From: Bacillota bacterium
Lineage (GTDB): Bacteria; Bacillota; Clostridia; Christensenellales; JAEXRW01
Length of the DNA: 64,000 bases
NCBI GenBank assembly: GCA_023454175.1
Contig: JAEXRW010000010.1
Coordinates: 1-64,000, forward strand
Reading direction: 5' to 3'
Shown: positions 15,942 to 25,207 of the stretch, piece after piece
How the letters are laid out: the number at the start of each line of letters is the position of its first letter
Numbering within the stretch: the stretch's first letter is position 1
Position numbers and translations under genes: made by a program
Notes under the pieces: model-generated
Told to the model about the DNA's origin: nothing
The model's database searches: none
The model's input: only the letters and a program-made list of their open reading frames with translations

Positions 15942-17132
15942 ATGGATTTGGTTCCTGTGATATTATCCGCGATATCGGTCATTCTGCTGGTAATTACGCT
16001 GATCATCGTTTTCTCGCTGCGCAGGGGGAATGCGGCCCGGGATGCCGTGCGCGATGTGCTCAAGACCGAGCTGCGGGAAAACCGGATGGAGCAGGGGCGT
16101 TACCTTTCGGACTCCAGCAAACAGATATCGGACAGCGTGGACCGCTTTTCCCGATACCTGGGGGATGAGATGGGGAAAACGCGGGCCGAGGTGCTGAATT
16201 CCCTGTTGCGCATCCAGCAGGACAACGAGAAAAAGCTGGAGCAGATCAACCAGACGGTCAACACCAAGCTGGGGGATGCGCTGGAAAAACGGCTGGGCGA
16301 ATCTTTCCGGTTGGTCAGCGAACGCCTGGAACAGGTATACCGCGGCCTGGGCGAGATGCAGCAGCTGGCGAACGGGGTGGGAGACCTGAAAAAACTGATG
16401 AGCAACGTGAAAACGCGGGGCACGTGGGGCGAGATGCAGCTGGAATCGCTGCTGGAGCAGTTCCTGGCGCCAGGGCAGTATCAGAAGAACGTGCAGGTAG
16501 ACAAGGCTTCGAGCGAGCGGGTGGAATTCGCGGTGGTGATCCCATCCGACGGTGAGGGGGATACCGTGCTGCTGCCCATCGACTCGAAATTCCCCATTGA
16601 AGAATACGGGCGGCTGGTGGAGGCATCTGAAAGCGGGGACCGGCAGGCGGTGGACGACGCGGTGAAAAGGCTGGATACCGCCATCCGCATCCAGGCCAGA
16701 AAGATACGGGACAAATACATCTCCCCGCCCGTCACCATGGACTACGCCATCCTCTTCCTCCCTGTCGAGGCGCTCTTTGCCGAGGTGATGAAAAACGCGG
16801 ACCTGTGCGAGGCGCTCTTCCGCGACATGCGGGTATACGTATGCGGACCCACCACGTTGGCGGCGATGCTGAACAACATCCGCATGGGATTCCGCACGGT
16901 GGCCATCGAGAAGCGGGCGGGGGAGGTCGTGAAGATGATGAGCGATATCCGGAAGGAATTCAAGACGTTCAGCGCGGCGCTGGAGGAAACACACAAGCGC
17001 ATCCGGCAGGCGGACGAAGCCATCGGGGACGCGACGCGCAGGTCCCAGAAGATCGAGCGGAAGATGGACAGTTTCCACCTGCTGCCCGAGGAGAGGGAAG
17101 AGACGGGCCTGCTGGCAGGGGTACGGGAGTAA
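15942..17132 (+). CDS. rmuC: RmuC-family DNA recombination protein
   Basis: 396 residues: an N-terminal membrane anchor (about 3-28), a long coiled coil (about 30-140) and the RmuC nuclease-like core. The core includes the signatures KTRGTWGEMQLESLLEQF (about 155-172), LPIDSKFPIEEYGRL and YVCGPTTLAAMLNNIRMGFR. RmuC limits inverted-repeat rearrangements in E. coli; the core resembles restriction-endonuclease-fold enzymes. A good ribosome site precedes the ATG. It ends at a long inverted repeat shared with the convergent zinc-ribbon gene. Confidence 0.93.
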   Translation: MDLVPVILSAISVILLVITLIIVFSLRRGNAARDAVRDVLKTELRENRMEQGRYLSDSSKQISDSVDRFSRYLGDEMGKTRAEVLNSLLRIQQDNEKKLEQINQTVNTKLGDALEKRLGESFRLVSERLEQVYRGLGEMQQLANGVGDLKKLMSNVKTRGTWGEMQLESLLEQFLAPGQYQKNVQVDKASSERVEFAVVIPSDGEGDTVLLPIDSKFPIEEYGRLVEASESGDRQAVDDAVKRLDTAIRIQARKIRDKYISPPVTMDYAILFLPVEALFAEVMKNADLCEALFRDMRVYVCGPTTLAAMLNNIRMGFRTVAIEKRAGEVVKMMSDIRKEFKTFSAALEETHKRIRQADEAIGDATRRSQKIERKMDSFHLLPEEREETGLLAGVRE

Positions 17133-17149
17133 ATAAATCAAAAGCCAAC

Positions 17150-17188
17150 GGTAATAAGGCGTACTCCCGTTGAGTACGCCTTATTACC
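17150..17188. terminator. 17-bp perfect inverted repeat between convergent genes
   Basis: The arms 17150-17166 and 17172-17188 (starting GGTAATAAGGCGTACTC) pair fully around CCGTT. No strong T-tract follows, but position and symmetry suggest a bidirectional terminator. Confidence 0.65.
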
Positions 17189-17193
17189 TGTTA

Positions 17194-17766
17194 TTACAGT
17201 CTGGCCCCGCATTCTCCGCAGAAGGCTGTACCGGGCGGAGATACCGTGCTGCATTTGGGACAGGTAATTTCCGAGGAAACGAGCTTTGCCCCGCACTCCC
17301 CGCAGAAGCGGGTACCGGGTGTATTGGCTGCACCACAGGCCGGACATTTGCCGGGAACAGGAGAGCCGAGTTTGCCTCCGCAGTTCTGGCAGAACCTCGT
17401 GCCCTCCGGGTTTTCCTCGCCGCAGGCCGGGCAGGTACGTTCCAGCCGCTTCTGCTTTGCGGCCTCTTCCTTGTCTTTGGCGGCCTTCTGAGCGGCGGCC
17501 AGTTCCTCGGTTTTACGGGCGAGCTGGACGTCCAGCATTTTTATGTCTTCACACAAGGGGAGCAAAGGGGCCTTGTCGAGCTTTCCTTCCTCCAGCATTT
17601 CGTAGACCTTGGCACCGACCTCGGCGAGCGCTGCCTGCTTTTTGCCCGAGAGATCGGCTACTTCTCCCTGCAGGAGCGCGGCTTTCATGGACTCGTCGGG
17701 CTGCATGCCGGTAGCGTCCATGATGGGTTTGAGGCCCTTCAAAAGGCCCCCGAAAAAGTCAGTCAA
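17194..17766 (-). CDS. Coiled-coil protein with three C-terminal double-Cys zinc ribbons
   Basis: 190 residues. The N-terminal half is helical and charged, with a coiled coil at about 75-108. The C-terminal half carries three repeated ribbons of the form CPxCG...GxRFCxxCG, starting at CPACGEENPEGTRFCQNCG. Each would bind one zinc. Such zinc-ribbon tails are common in Clostridia on membrane or scaffold proteins. The gene downstream of the promoter, 17838-18317, encodes a membrane protein in the same orientation. No enzyme domain is visible. Confidence 0.8.
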   Translation of the reverse strand: MTDFFGGLLKGLKPIMDATGMQPDESMKAALLQGEVADLSGKKQAALAEVGAKVYEMLEEGKLDKAPLLPLCEDIKMLDVQLARKTEELAAAQKAAKDKEEAAKQKRLERTCPACGEENPEGTRFCQNCGGKLGSPVPGKCPACGAANTPGTRFCGECGAKLVSSEITCPKCSTVSPPGTAFCGECGARL

Positions 17767-17837
17767 ATCTCTTTACACCTCACTAATTTTCCGGATGATA
17801 CAGAATATTAACCTGCCCTGTCTTGTTGCCTGTTGGA

Positions 17838-18317
17838 TCAAAACCCCAGGTTCTCAGGCGGGGCCATGGCGGACACATCTTCAGACTTTGCAGGGAGTTC
17901 GGCTTCGGGAACCGGAGCCGGAGCAGGGGGTTCAATGCTGGCGGGGACTTCTTCGGGTGTGAGCCGTTCCAGCAGCATGTCCACCCTGGCGAGGGTATAA
18001 TCCTGCGCGCGGATGATGGTGCGCATGCCAATGAAGACCAGCCCCAGCAGGACGCTCCCGATGATGATGCCCAGGCCTGCTACGATGCACACAAAGAAGA
18101 GCAGGATCATGATATTATTGAAAGTGAAAAGATTGGAGAAGCTGTTATTCTGGAAAAAGAGACTGAGCACCTCGTTGTTTACGATGAGGCTACCCACGCC
18201 GAAAACCAGAATAGCGACGCCCAGGATGATGCCCAGCACGATGATGATCACGCCCACCACAAAATAGGCGTTGGCCGTACCGCGGTAACGGAGCCGGTTT
18301 TTCATATCTGCTACCAT
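17838..18317 (-). CDS. Membrane protein with Pro/Ala-rich tail
   Basis: 159 residues with two long hydrophobic segments (about 17-46 and 64-98). A short soluble region, RAQDYTLARVDMLLERLTPEE, follows, and then a Pro-, Ala- and Glu-rich tail (EPPAPAPVPEAELP). The ATG at 18317 has GGAGGTG nine bases upstream; an earlier GTG overlaps that site. It precedes the zinc-ribbon gene by 70 bases and may share its transcript. I recognise no family. Confidence 0.7.
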   Translation of the reverse strand: MVADMKNRLRYRGTANAYFVVGVIIIVLGIILGVAILVFGVGSLIVNNEVLSLFFQNNSFSNLFTFNNIMILLFFVCIVAGLGIIIGSVLLGLVFIGMRTIIRAQDYTLARVDMLLERLTPEEVPASIEPPAPAPVPEAELPAKSEDVSAMAPPENLGF

Positions 18318-18510
18318 GAAAGAATGCACCTCCGTATATCCTGCTATATTATGGCTCCAGTATATTTCATTGATACCGGATATTCAATACCGCCAATATA
18401 AATGGCGGTGGTTAAGCCATTCACTTTGATAAAAACGGGAGTCCGCCTTTCCTCCTGGGTGGTTTTCATATTATAATGAAAAATAAGAACAAATGAGGAG
18501 TCTTGCATCC

Positions 18511-19650
18511 ATGTCCGAAAATACAACTGTCGGCGGGCATTACCGCGACCTGCTATTGACCCATGCAAAAGACCTGATCCGGATCGACAGCTCCAATCCG
18601 CCGGGAGAGGAAAAGGCGGTGGCAGACTACTGCGCCGACGCAATGGCAGCCCTTGGGCTGGATGTTTCCATCATGCGGATGGAGGGGACAGGCCATTACA
18701 ATGTGACGGGCACATTGAAGGGGAGAAGCGCAGGGCTGGCCCTGTGCGGTCATATGGACGTGGTTCCGGCCGGAGAGGGCTGGACGAAAGACCCGTTCTC
18801 ACCCATTGTCCAGGATGGGAAGCTGTACGGGCGGGGGAGCTGCGATATGAAAGGCGCTCTGGCCGCCATGCTGACGGCTGCCCGGGTGGCGCTGGATCAT
18901 GGCTACAACGAGAAACGCGGATTCTCCCTGTGCTTTACCGGGGACGAAGAGGATGTGTGCAAGGGGGCCATCGACCTGGTCAAAAACAGGGAATACAGGC
19001 CTGTCGCTGCCATCGTAGGAGAGCCGACGGAGCTGGCGATCCATACAGGGACCAAAGGCTATTCACAATACTTAATCAGAACGAATGGGACAGCGGCACA
19101 TGCCTCCCAGCCCGAAAACGGAGACAACGCCATCTATAAAATGGCTCGGGCCATCCATGCGCTGGAGGAGTATGCAAGGGAAGTCCGAAGCCGCTCACAT
19201 CCGGCGCTGGGCGCAGCATCCTTCAATATCGGCACGGTGCACGGGGGAACGAAGGTGAATGTAGTGCCATGCTATTGCGAAGCGGACACGGAGTACCGTC
19301 TATTGCCAGGGGATACTGCCCAACGGGCTGTGCAGGAGATGACGGAACGCACCGGAGGCATTGCCGAGATAGACATCATACAGGAACACCCTGCGGTATT
19401 CATCGAGGAAGCGCATCCCCTTGTCCAAGCGATGGTGGAAGCTTTCAGATCGGAAACAGGGAAGAAGGCGGAACTCGGCGTGTTCCCGGCCTTTTCGGAG
19501 ATGGGCATCTACCAGCAGGGGTGGGGTGTACCGGCGCTGCTTTTCGGGCCTGGCTCCATAAACCTGGCACACAAGCCCGATGAATATGTACCATTGGAAG
19601 AGCTATACGTAGCTGCCGGGGTCTATGCACGGCTGCTGGCGATGGATTGA
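18511..19650 (+). CDS. M20-family metallopeptidase (ArgE/DapE/CPG2 type)
   Basis: 379 residues. Metal ligands are seen in GHMDVVP (His81, Asp83), GRGSCDMKGALAAML (bridging Asp), GDEED (Glu146 as general base, Glu147 as ligand) and GEPTEL. The insertion or lid domain begins near GTKGYSQYLIRTNGTAAHAS, with a conserved AHAS His. The family hydrolyses N-acyl amino acids or dipeptides; the substrate is not clear. The start at 18511 has GAGGAG ten bases upstream, whereas the earlier ATG overlaps that site. Confidence 0.92.
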   Translation: MSENTTVGGHYRDLLLTHAKDLIRIDSSNPPGEEKAVADYCADAMAALGLDVSIMRMEGTGHYNVTGTLKGRSAGLALCGHMDVVPAGEGWTKDPFSPIVQDGKLYGRGSCDMKGALAAMLTAARVALDHGYNEKRGFSLCFTGDEEDVCKGAIDLVKNREYRPVAAIVGEPTELAIHTGTKGYSQYLIRTNGTAAHASQPENGDNAIYKMARAIHALEEYAREVRSRSHPALGAASFNIGTVHGGTKVNVVPCYCEADTEYRLLPGDTAQRAVQEMTERTGGIAEIDIIQEHPAVFIEEAHPLVQAMVEAFRSETGKKAELGVFPAFSEMGIYQQGWGVPALLFGPGSINLAHKPDEYVPLEELYVAAGVYARLLAMD

Positions 19651-19712
19651 AAAGATAAAGTCATAAACTACATGATAAACAATAAGAAGTTATGTAAAAT
19701 GTAAACGAGTCT

Positions 19713-19728
19713 TCACAATCGATTGTGA
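19713..19728 (+). promoter_or_regulatory. Perfect 16-bp palindrome upstream of the USP gene
   Basis: TCACAATCGATTGTGA is fully palindromic. A good -10 (TATACT, 19755-19760) lies downstream with a poor -35, which puts the palindrome's centre about 46 bases before the likely start. That geometry suits an activator, though a repressor site is also possible. It does not match the CRP order (TGTGA...TCACA). Confidence 0.5.
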
Positions 19729-19818
19729 CGGTGGTCTTTGTTGCAAAAGTATGTTATACTTTATTCGCAGAATGGGATGTGACTTCCCACTGATTTATCA
19801 GTGAGAAAGGCGATAGAT

Positions 19819-20190
19819 ATGGAAAAGGTCATCGTATGCGTTACAGGACAGAAAACATGCGAAAAACTCATCCATGCCGGTGCCGACCTGGCAAAAAAAC
19901 TCAGGGGACATTTATCGGTGGTACACGTGGTCAAATCGGGTTTTGCATTCCTGGGGGCCAATGAAGAGGGTGAGGCTTTGGAGTACCTCTTTGAAGTATC
20001 CAAAAGCTACGGCGCGGACATGATGGTTTACCGTAGCGACGACGTGATGGCGACGCTGATCCGGATCGCGGTGGACAGCCACGCCACGCAGCTGGTGCTG
20101 GGCGCGCCCGGCAAGGAAAAAGCAGAAAACGACCTGCAGCGGATGCTGGTGCTTTCCCTGCCGCAGGTAAAAATGACGATTGTGGCGTAA
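19819..20190 (+). CDS. Universal-stress-protein-like domain protein
   Basis: 123 residues resembling the USP domain found in KdpD and in stand-alone stress proteins. It begins VIVCVTGQKTCEKLIHAGADLAKKL, has the strand HLSVVHVV, and ends with THxTQLVLG-like text (HATQLVLGAPGKEKAEN). The usual ATP-binding G-x2-G-x9-G(S/T) ending is not clear. The ATG at 19819 follows AAAGG. It leads a likely operon with the ACT-domain and UPF0210 genes. Confidence 0.75.
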   Translation: MEKVIVCVTGQKTCEKLIHAGADLAKKLRGHLSVVHVVKSGFAFLGANEEGEALEYLFEVSKSYGADMMVYRSDDVMATLIRIAVDSHATQLVLGAPGKEKAENDLQRMLVLSLPQVKMTIVA

Positions 20191-20282
20191 TTATAACACG
20201 ATAAGGCAAACCGCTTACAACTGGCCGCTGGAAATGGCGGCCATGTCTTTATTGAACAGAACGTTTACAGGAGAACTGCCAT

Positions 20283-20552
20283 ATGAGAGCCATATTGACT
20301 GTCATTGGGAAAGACAGGGTGGGCATTATCGCCGGGGTGAGCGCGGTGCTCTCGGAGTGCAACGCCAACATATTGGATATCAGCCAGACGGTGCTGCAGG
20401 AGTACTTTGCCATGGTGATGCTGTGCGACCTGAAAGCCATCAGTGTGCCTTTTACCCAGCTGAAAGACGTGCTGGAGAAAAAGGGTGTGGAATGGGGGCT
20501 GGAAGTCCGTATCCAGCACGAGGATATTTTCAACGCCATGCACAAGATTTAG
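20283..20552 (+). CDS. ACT-domain protein, UPF0237 family
   Basis: An 89-residue single ACT domain. It begins MRAILTVIGKDRVGIIAGVS, the typical ligand-binding opening (Gly-Ile/Val at the loop), then ECNANILDISQTVLQEYFAMVM. UPF0237 proteins are regulatory and bind small molecules, probably an amino acid. They are repeatedly found beside UPF0210 genes, as here. AGGAGAAC precedes the ATG. Confidence 0.9.
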   Translation: MRAILTVIGKDRVGIIAGVSAVLSECNANILDISQTVLQEYFAMVMLCDLKAISVPFTQLKDVLEKKGVEWGLEVRIQHEDIFNAMHKI

Positions 20553-20604
20553 CAGACGCTTACGAGAGGGGACAAACGCAAACGTTATGAGCATTGGACA
20601 GATC

Positions 20605-20747
20605 CCCCTGGATACCTCGCTGCACATTTGGCGCAACCGCTCGGATACCCCCCTGCCTATAGCGTATGCCGCGCTTAGCTATGAACGCTCCACTGGAGCA
20701 TTCATCATACGCTTCGCGCATACGCGCCGCAACCCGGGATGATTGAA
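20605..20747 (+). repeat. Dispersed intergenic repeat, copy 1
   Basis: Shares GATACCTCGCTGCAC and CCGCTCGGATACCCCCCTGCC with copy 2 at 22168-22270, including similar spacing and a related downstream palindromic part (TATGCCG... CGCCGCAAC). This copy carries about 30 extra bases in the downstream part. It lies between the ACT-domain and UPF0210 genes. Confidence 0.7.
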
Positions 20748-20783
20748 TAAAGGTTATCAACTCGAAACAGAGGTTATTCATAC

Positions 20784-22142
20784 ATGCTAAGCCAATCCGA
20801 GATCCTACAAACGATCAAAATGATAGAGGAACAAAACCTGGACATCCGCACGGTGACGATGGGCATATCGCTGTATGACTGCGCGCGCACGGATATCACC
20901 GGCGCGTGCGGAGCAGTGAAAAGCAAGATCTGCCGCCTGGCGGAGAACCTGGTCAAGACCGCACGGGACATAGAAGCCCAGTATGGTATTCCCATCGTGA
21001 ATACGCGCGTGTCGGTGACGCCCATCTCCCAGGTGGCGGCGGCATGCGGCGCAGCATCCTACGTACCCTTTGCAAAAACGATGCAGGAGGCAGCGGACGA
21101 GACGGGCATCTCCCTCATCGGCGGATTTTCCGCACTGGTGCACAAGGGCTGCTCGAAATCCGATGATATCCTGATCGCATCCATCCCCGAAGCCTTGGCG
21201 GAAACGGAAAAGGTGTGCGCATCGGTGAATGTGGCGACGACGCGCACGGGCATCAACATGGACGCGGTGAAAACGCTTGGTTACATCATTAAGCAGTCTG
21301 CCGAGCTGACGAAGAATACCGACGGGTCCGCATGCGTGCGGTTCGTGGCCTTTGCCAATGCAGTGGAGGACAATCCTTTTATGGCGGGCGCGTTCCACGG
21401 GCCGGGGGAGCCGGAAGTCTGCATCAACGTAGGCATCAGCGGGCCGGGCGTGGTGAAGGAAGCCATCAAGGCCGCCCGGGGCAAAAAGTTTGACGATCTG
21501 GCCGAGACGATCAAAAAGACGGCATTCAAAATAACCCGCATGGGACAGCTGGTCGCTCGGGAGGCCTCGGAAAGGCTGGGCGTCCCGTTTGGCATCGTGG
21601 ACCTATCCCTTGCCCCGACACCGGCCAAGGGGGACAGCATCGCCCAGATCATCCGGGAGATGGGGCTGGAGATGTGCGGCGCGCACGGCTCCACGGCTGC
21701 ATTGGCGCTGCTGAACGATGCGGTAAAAAAAGGCGGCATCATGGCATCCTCCCATGTAGGCGGGCTCTCAGGCGCATTCCTGCCGGTGGCGGAGGACTAC
21801 GAGATGGCGCAGGCTGCGGCATCGGGGCAGCTGACGATACCCAAACTGGAGGCCATGACGTGCGTGTGCTCCGTAGGGCTGGATATGATCGCGATACCGG
21901 GGGACACACCTGCGGCTACGATCTCCGCCATCCTCGCGGACGAGGCGGCCATCGGCGTGATCAACAATAAAACCACGGCGGTACGCATCATCCCCGCGCC
22001 GGGCAAAAAGGCGGGGGACTGGGTACACTACGGCGGCCTGATGGGCGAGGCGCCGGTGATGGCGGTAAACGGGCTGGACTGCAACGCGTTTATCGAACGG
22101 GGCGGAAGGATACCGGCCCCTTTACAAAGCCAACGAAACTAA
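20784..22142 (+). CDS. UPF0210 (DUF711/PFL-like) family protein
   Basis: 452 residues. It matches the conserved UPF0210 family, with the opening IRTVTMGISLYDCARTDI, INVGISGPGVVKEA and GDSIAQIIREMGLEMCGAHG. The family fold resembles glycyl-radical enzymes, but no glycyl-radical motif is seen here and the activity is unknown. It is commonly paired with UPF0237, as here. It is flanked on both sides by copies of a dispersed repeat. Confidence 0.92.
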   Translation: MLSQSEILQTIKMIEEQNLDIRTVTMGISLYDCARTDITGACGAVKSKICRLAENLVKTARDIEAQYGIPIVNTRVSVTPISQVAAACGAASYVPFAKTMQEAADETGISLIGGFSALVHKGCSKSDDILIASIPEALAETEKVCASVNVATTRTGINMDAVKTLGYIIKQSAELTKNTDGSACVRFVAFANAVEDNPFMAGAFHGPGEPEVCINVGISGPGVVKEAIKAARGKKFDDLAETIKKTAFKITRMGQLVAREASERLGVPFGIVDLSLAPTPAKGDSIAQIIREMGLEMCGAHGSTAALALLNDAVKKGGIMASSHVGGLSGAFLPVAEDYEMAQAAASGQLTIPKLEAMTCVCSVGLDMIAIPGDTPAATISAILADEAAIGVINNKTTAVRIIPAPGKKAGDWVHYGGLMGEAPVMAVNGLDCNAFIERGGRIPAPLQSQRN

Positions 22143-22167
22143 TTCCAGGGTGGGCTTTTGCAGCCCC

Positions 22168-22270
22168 CCCTAGATACCTCGCTGCACCTTGCAGGTGCGG
22201 CCGCTCGGATACCCCCCTGCCTAATAGGTATGCCGAGTTACGTACACGCCGCAACTCGGCATGAATTTAA
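22168..22270 (+). repeat. Dispersed intergenic repeat, copy 2
   Basis: Shares long blocks with copy 1 (GATACCTCGCTGCAC; CCGCTCGGATACCCCCCTGCC). It ends in a perfect hairpin, ATGCCGAGTT with AACTCGGCAT around 13 bases. Two GGATACC/AGATACC boxes recur inside the unit. It lies after the UPF0210 stop and could also serve as its terminator. Confidence 0.7.
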
Positions 22271-22331
22271 TGCTTGTATACCAGTAGCAAACCATTAGTA
22301 TTTACCACCTCATAATCATGGATGTGATACG

Positions 22332-23093
22332 ATGGAAAACACAACAGACAGCAGGGAACGGTTTTCGGACCGGACGGAGAATTACGCGAAATACAGGCCG
22401 GGGTATCCAAAGGCGTGCCTGGATTATCTCGTCTCACTCGGACTGAACAAGCACTCCGCCGTCGCGGATATCGGTGCGGGGACAGGTATCTTTACCCGGC
22501 TGTTGGTCTATGCAGCGGGAAAGATCTACGCCATCGAACCCAACCGGGAGATGCGGCATGCAGCCGAAGCCGCGCTCAAAGGCTACCGAAACGTGCATTT
22601 CATCGATGCCGACGCGGAAAACACCACCCTTCGTAACAAAAGTGTAGAGTTCATCACCTGCGCGCAGTCCTTCCACTGGTTTGACCGGGAGAAGGCAAAG
22701 GAGGAATTCCACCGCATCCTGAGATGGGACGGTAAAGCAGCGCTCATCTGGAACGTGCGGCAGACGGAGTCGGACGATTTCGGCAGGGAATATGAATCAC
22801 TCCTCGTACGCTGCAGCAGGGATTATAAAAAAGTGGACCACCGCAATGTTAGCGATGCGGGATTTGAATATTTTTTCAAAGACGGGAAATACACTAAGAC
22901 GGTATTCGACAACGACCAGGCATACGACCTGCCGGGTATTATTGGACGTACACTTTCCAGTTCCTACGTCCCGCTGGAGGGCGAGGTCAACGACGTGCTG
23001 ATGAAGGGCGTCAGAAGACTTTTTAACAAATATAACAGGGATGGAACCGTCACCTTCCGCATCAAAACGGAGATGTACACCGGAGAGGTCTGA
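22332..23093 (+). CDS. Class I SAM-dependent methyltransferase
   Basis: 253 residues. SAM-binding motif I is VADIGAGTGIFTRLL (about 43-57), followed by the acidic end of strand 2 (YAIEPNREM) and motif III-like text (FITCAQSFHWFDREKAKEEF). This last block matches the FHWFD pattern of small-molecule methyltransferases of the ubiquinone/menaquinone or trans-aconitate type. The substrate is unknown. It lies 36 bases upstream of pepF and may be co-transcribed. Confidence 0.9.
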   Translation: MENTTDSRERFSDRTENYAKYRPGYPKACLDYLVSLGLNKHSAVADIGAGTGIFTRLLVYAAGKIYAIEPNREMRHAAEAALKGYRNVHFIDADAENTTLRNKSVEFITCAQSFHWFDREKAKEEFHRILRWDGKAALIWNVRQTESDDFGREYESLLVRCSRDYKKVDHRNVSDAGFEYFFKDGKYTKTVFDNDQAYDLPGIIGRTLSSSYVPLEGEVNDVLMKGVRRLFNKYNRDGTVTFRIKTEMYTGEV

Positions 23094-23129
23094 ACCGGAA
23101 AATCTAATAAATACAAAAGAGGAAACGCC

Positions 23130-24917
23130 ATGAAACAACAGCCAATGCGCAACGAAGTGGAAGAAAGCAGGAAATGGAGACTGGAAGACATTTTCCCGAA
23201 CGACGAAGAATGGGAAAGGGGCTTTGCCCGGATCACGGAGATGACGCCGAAACTGACAGTATTCAGGGGCAGGCTGAGCGACCCCCATGCCCTGCTGGAA
23301 GCATTAAACTTCTCGGTAGAAGCCGAACAGCTCATCGAAAAGGTCTATGCCTATGCCAGGATGCACCGGGACGAAGACAATACCAACTCCAAATTCCAGG
23401 CCATGAGCGCCAAGGCCATGACAGCGATGACACGTTTTGAGGAGGAAGCTTCCTTCATGTCGCCCGAGTTACTGGCAATCCCGCAGGATATGCTGGATAC
23501 ATTCTATGACCAGGAAAAGGGCCTGCTTCCGTACAAACGGCATATCAACGAGATCGTCCGCAAACGCGCACACGTCCTGAGCGAAAAAGAGGAAAAACTG
23601 ATCGCACTCACCGCAGAGATGTCGGAAGGCGCAAAAACCGCTTTTACCATGCTGAACAATGCAGACATGAAATTTGGCAACGTGGAGGTGGACGGGGAAG
23701 AGGTGGAGCTGACGCACGGCCGCTATGGCGTGCTGCTGCGCCACAATGACCGGCGGGTGAGGAAGGATGCCTTCACCACCCTGTATGAGCAGTACGACCG
23801 GCAGAAAAATACTCTTTCCGCCCTGCTTACCGCCAGCCTGAAGAGCGACCTTTTCTATACCCGTGCAAGGGGATATGAATCGGTCCTGGCTGCATCGCTC
23901 TTTGAAGACAACGTGCCCATCCCCGTATACCAGGGACTGGTCGAGGCTGTCCATGACCGCATTGCCTCCCTGCACCGGTATGTTTCCATGCGCAAAAAGG
24001 CATTTGATATCGAAAAGGTGCACTTCTACGATTTGTATGCCCCCATGGTGAAGGGTGCGGACAAGCAGATGGATTATGCCGCAGCCGTAAATACGGTAAA
24101 GGCGGCACTGGCACCACTGGGCGATGACTATTTGAAAAGCCTGGATACTGCATTTCAGACGCGCTGGATCGACGTGGAGGAAAACAAGGGAAAGACCTCT
24201 GGCGCCTATTCATGGGGTGTATACGGCGTGCATCCGTACGTATTGCTCAACTGGCAGGACGACCTGGAAAACACCTTTACACTGGCGCACGAGCTGGGCC
24301 ACGCGATGCACAGCAAGTATTCTTTTGAAGCGCAGCCGTATGTGGACGCGCATTACAAGATATTCGTTGCAGAAGTGGCCAGCACCGTCAACGAGGCCCT
24401 ACTGATGGAATACCTCATTCAAAAGGCGCCGGGAGAGACTGAAAAAGCGATCCTTTTGAACCATTACCTCGAAAATTTCCGTACGACTTTTTTCCGGCAG
24501 ACCATGTTTGCAGAATTTGAGATGCTGATTCATGGCTTGGAGCAGAAGGGCGAGGCCCTTACCCAGGAGACGATGTGCGGGCGCTATGCACAGATGAACC
24601 AATTCTACCACGGGCCCGACATCGAGATGGATCCGCAGATCGCTTTGGAATGCCTGCGCATCCCGCATTTCTACAATTCGTTCTATGTTTATAAATACGC
24701 TACGGGCTTTGCCTCGGCCATCGCGATCACAAAAGCGATCCTCTCGGGGGAAGCGGGTGCGGTAGACAGATACCTCACTTTCCTGAAGGGCGGGGGGAGC
24801 GACTACCCGCTGGAACTGCTGAAAAAAGCGGGCGTGGACCTTTTCACCCCTGCACCGGTGATGAACTGCATCGACGTATTTGACAAGACCCTGGACCAAT
24901 TGGAAAAGTTATTGTAG
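23130..24917 (+). CDS. pepF: Oligoendopeptidase F (M3B)
   Basis: 595 residues, normal for PepF. The zinc site HELGH is at 387-391 (FTLAHELGHAMHS), with the third ligand Glu in VAEVASTVNEALL. The N-terminal helical half (WRLEDIFPNDEEWE...) is typical. It cleaves oligopeptides of about 7-17 residues in the cytoplasm. GAGG precedes the ATG. A hairpin lies just past the stop. Confidence 0.95.
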   Translation: MKQQPMRNEVEESRKWRLEDIFPNDEEWERGFARITEMTPKLTVFRGRLSDPHALLEALNFSVEAEQLIEKVYAYARMHRDEDNTNSKFQAMSAKAMTAMTRFEEEASFMSPELLAIPQDMLDTFYDQEKGLLPYKRHINEIVRKRAHVLSEKEEKLIALTAEMSEGAKTAFTMLNNADMKFGNVEVDGEEVELTHGRYGVLLRHNDRRVRKDAFTTLYEQYDRQKNTLSALLTASLKSDLFYTRARGYESVLAASLFEDNVPIPVYQGLVEAVHDRIASLHRYVSMRKKAFDIEKVHFYDLYAPMVKGADKQMDYAAAVNTVKAALAPLGDDYLKSLDTAFQTRWIDVEENKGKTSGAYSWGVYGVHPYVLLNWQDDLENTFTLAHELGHAMHSKYSFEAQPYVDAHYKIFVAEVASTVNEALLMEYLIQKAPGETEKAILLNHYLENFRTTFFRQTMFAEFEMLIHGLEQKGEALTQETMCGRYAQMNQFYHGPDIEMDPQIALECLRIPHFYNSFYVYKYATGFASAIAITKAILSGEAGAVDRYLTFLKGGGSDYPLELLKKAGVDLFTPAPVMNCIDVFDKTLDQLEKLL

Positions 24918-24929
24918 AACAAAATCATC

Positions 24930-24953
24930 AGGGAGAGGAAATATCCTCTCCCT
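24930..24953 (+). terminator. Hairpin after pepF
   Basis: AGGGAGAGGA (24930-24939) pairs with TCCTCTCCCT (24944-24953). No T-run follows, so termination strength is uncertain. Confidence 0.5.
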
Positions 24954-25207
24954 CAACATTATCGGCGGTCTAAGATTCAGATCGAAAGGGGATGGTTTAC
25001 CAAATCATTTATACACAGCATCCGATCCGTACTGTACAATACCAAAAGAACCGGAAATGAAAGTAGAGTACCTTATTATGAATGAACCTGGTGGGACAGG
25101 TACGGAAGTGAGGCGTATTTTGCATGGTCGTCATCAAAGACGGATGGAGAGAAGGGAACTCCTACCGTAAATGGAGCGATGAGCATGCTGCAGGGGGGGC
25201 TGAAAAA

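Noticed and set aside
15963..17141. A 392-codon open frame antisense to rmuC
   Set aside because: It mirrors the rmuC reading frame and lacks domain motifs and a ribosome site; rmuC itself is clear.
19713..19728. CRP/FNR-type site
   Set aside because: The half-sites are in the opposite order to TGTGA-N6-TCACA, and do not match TTGAT-N4-ATCAA.
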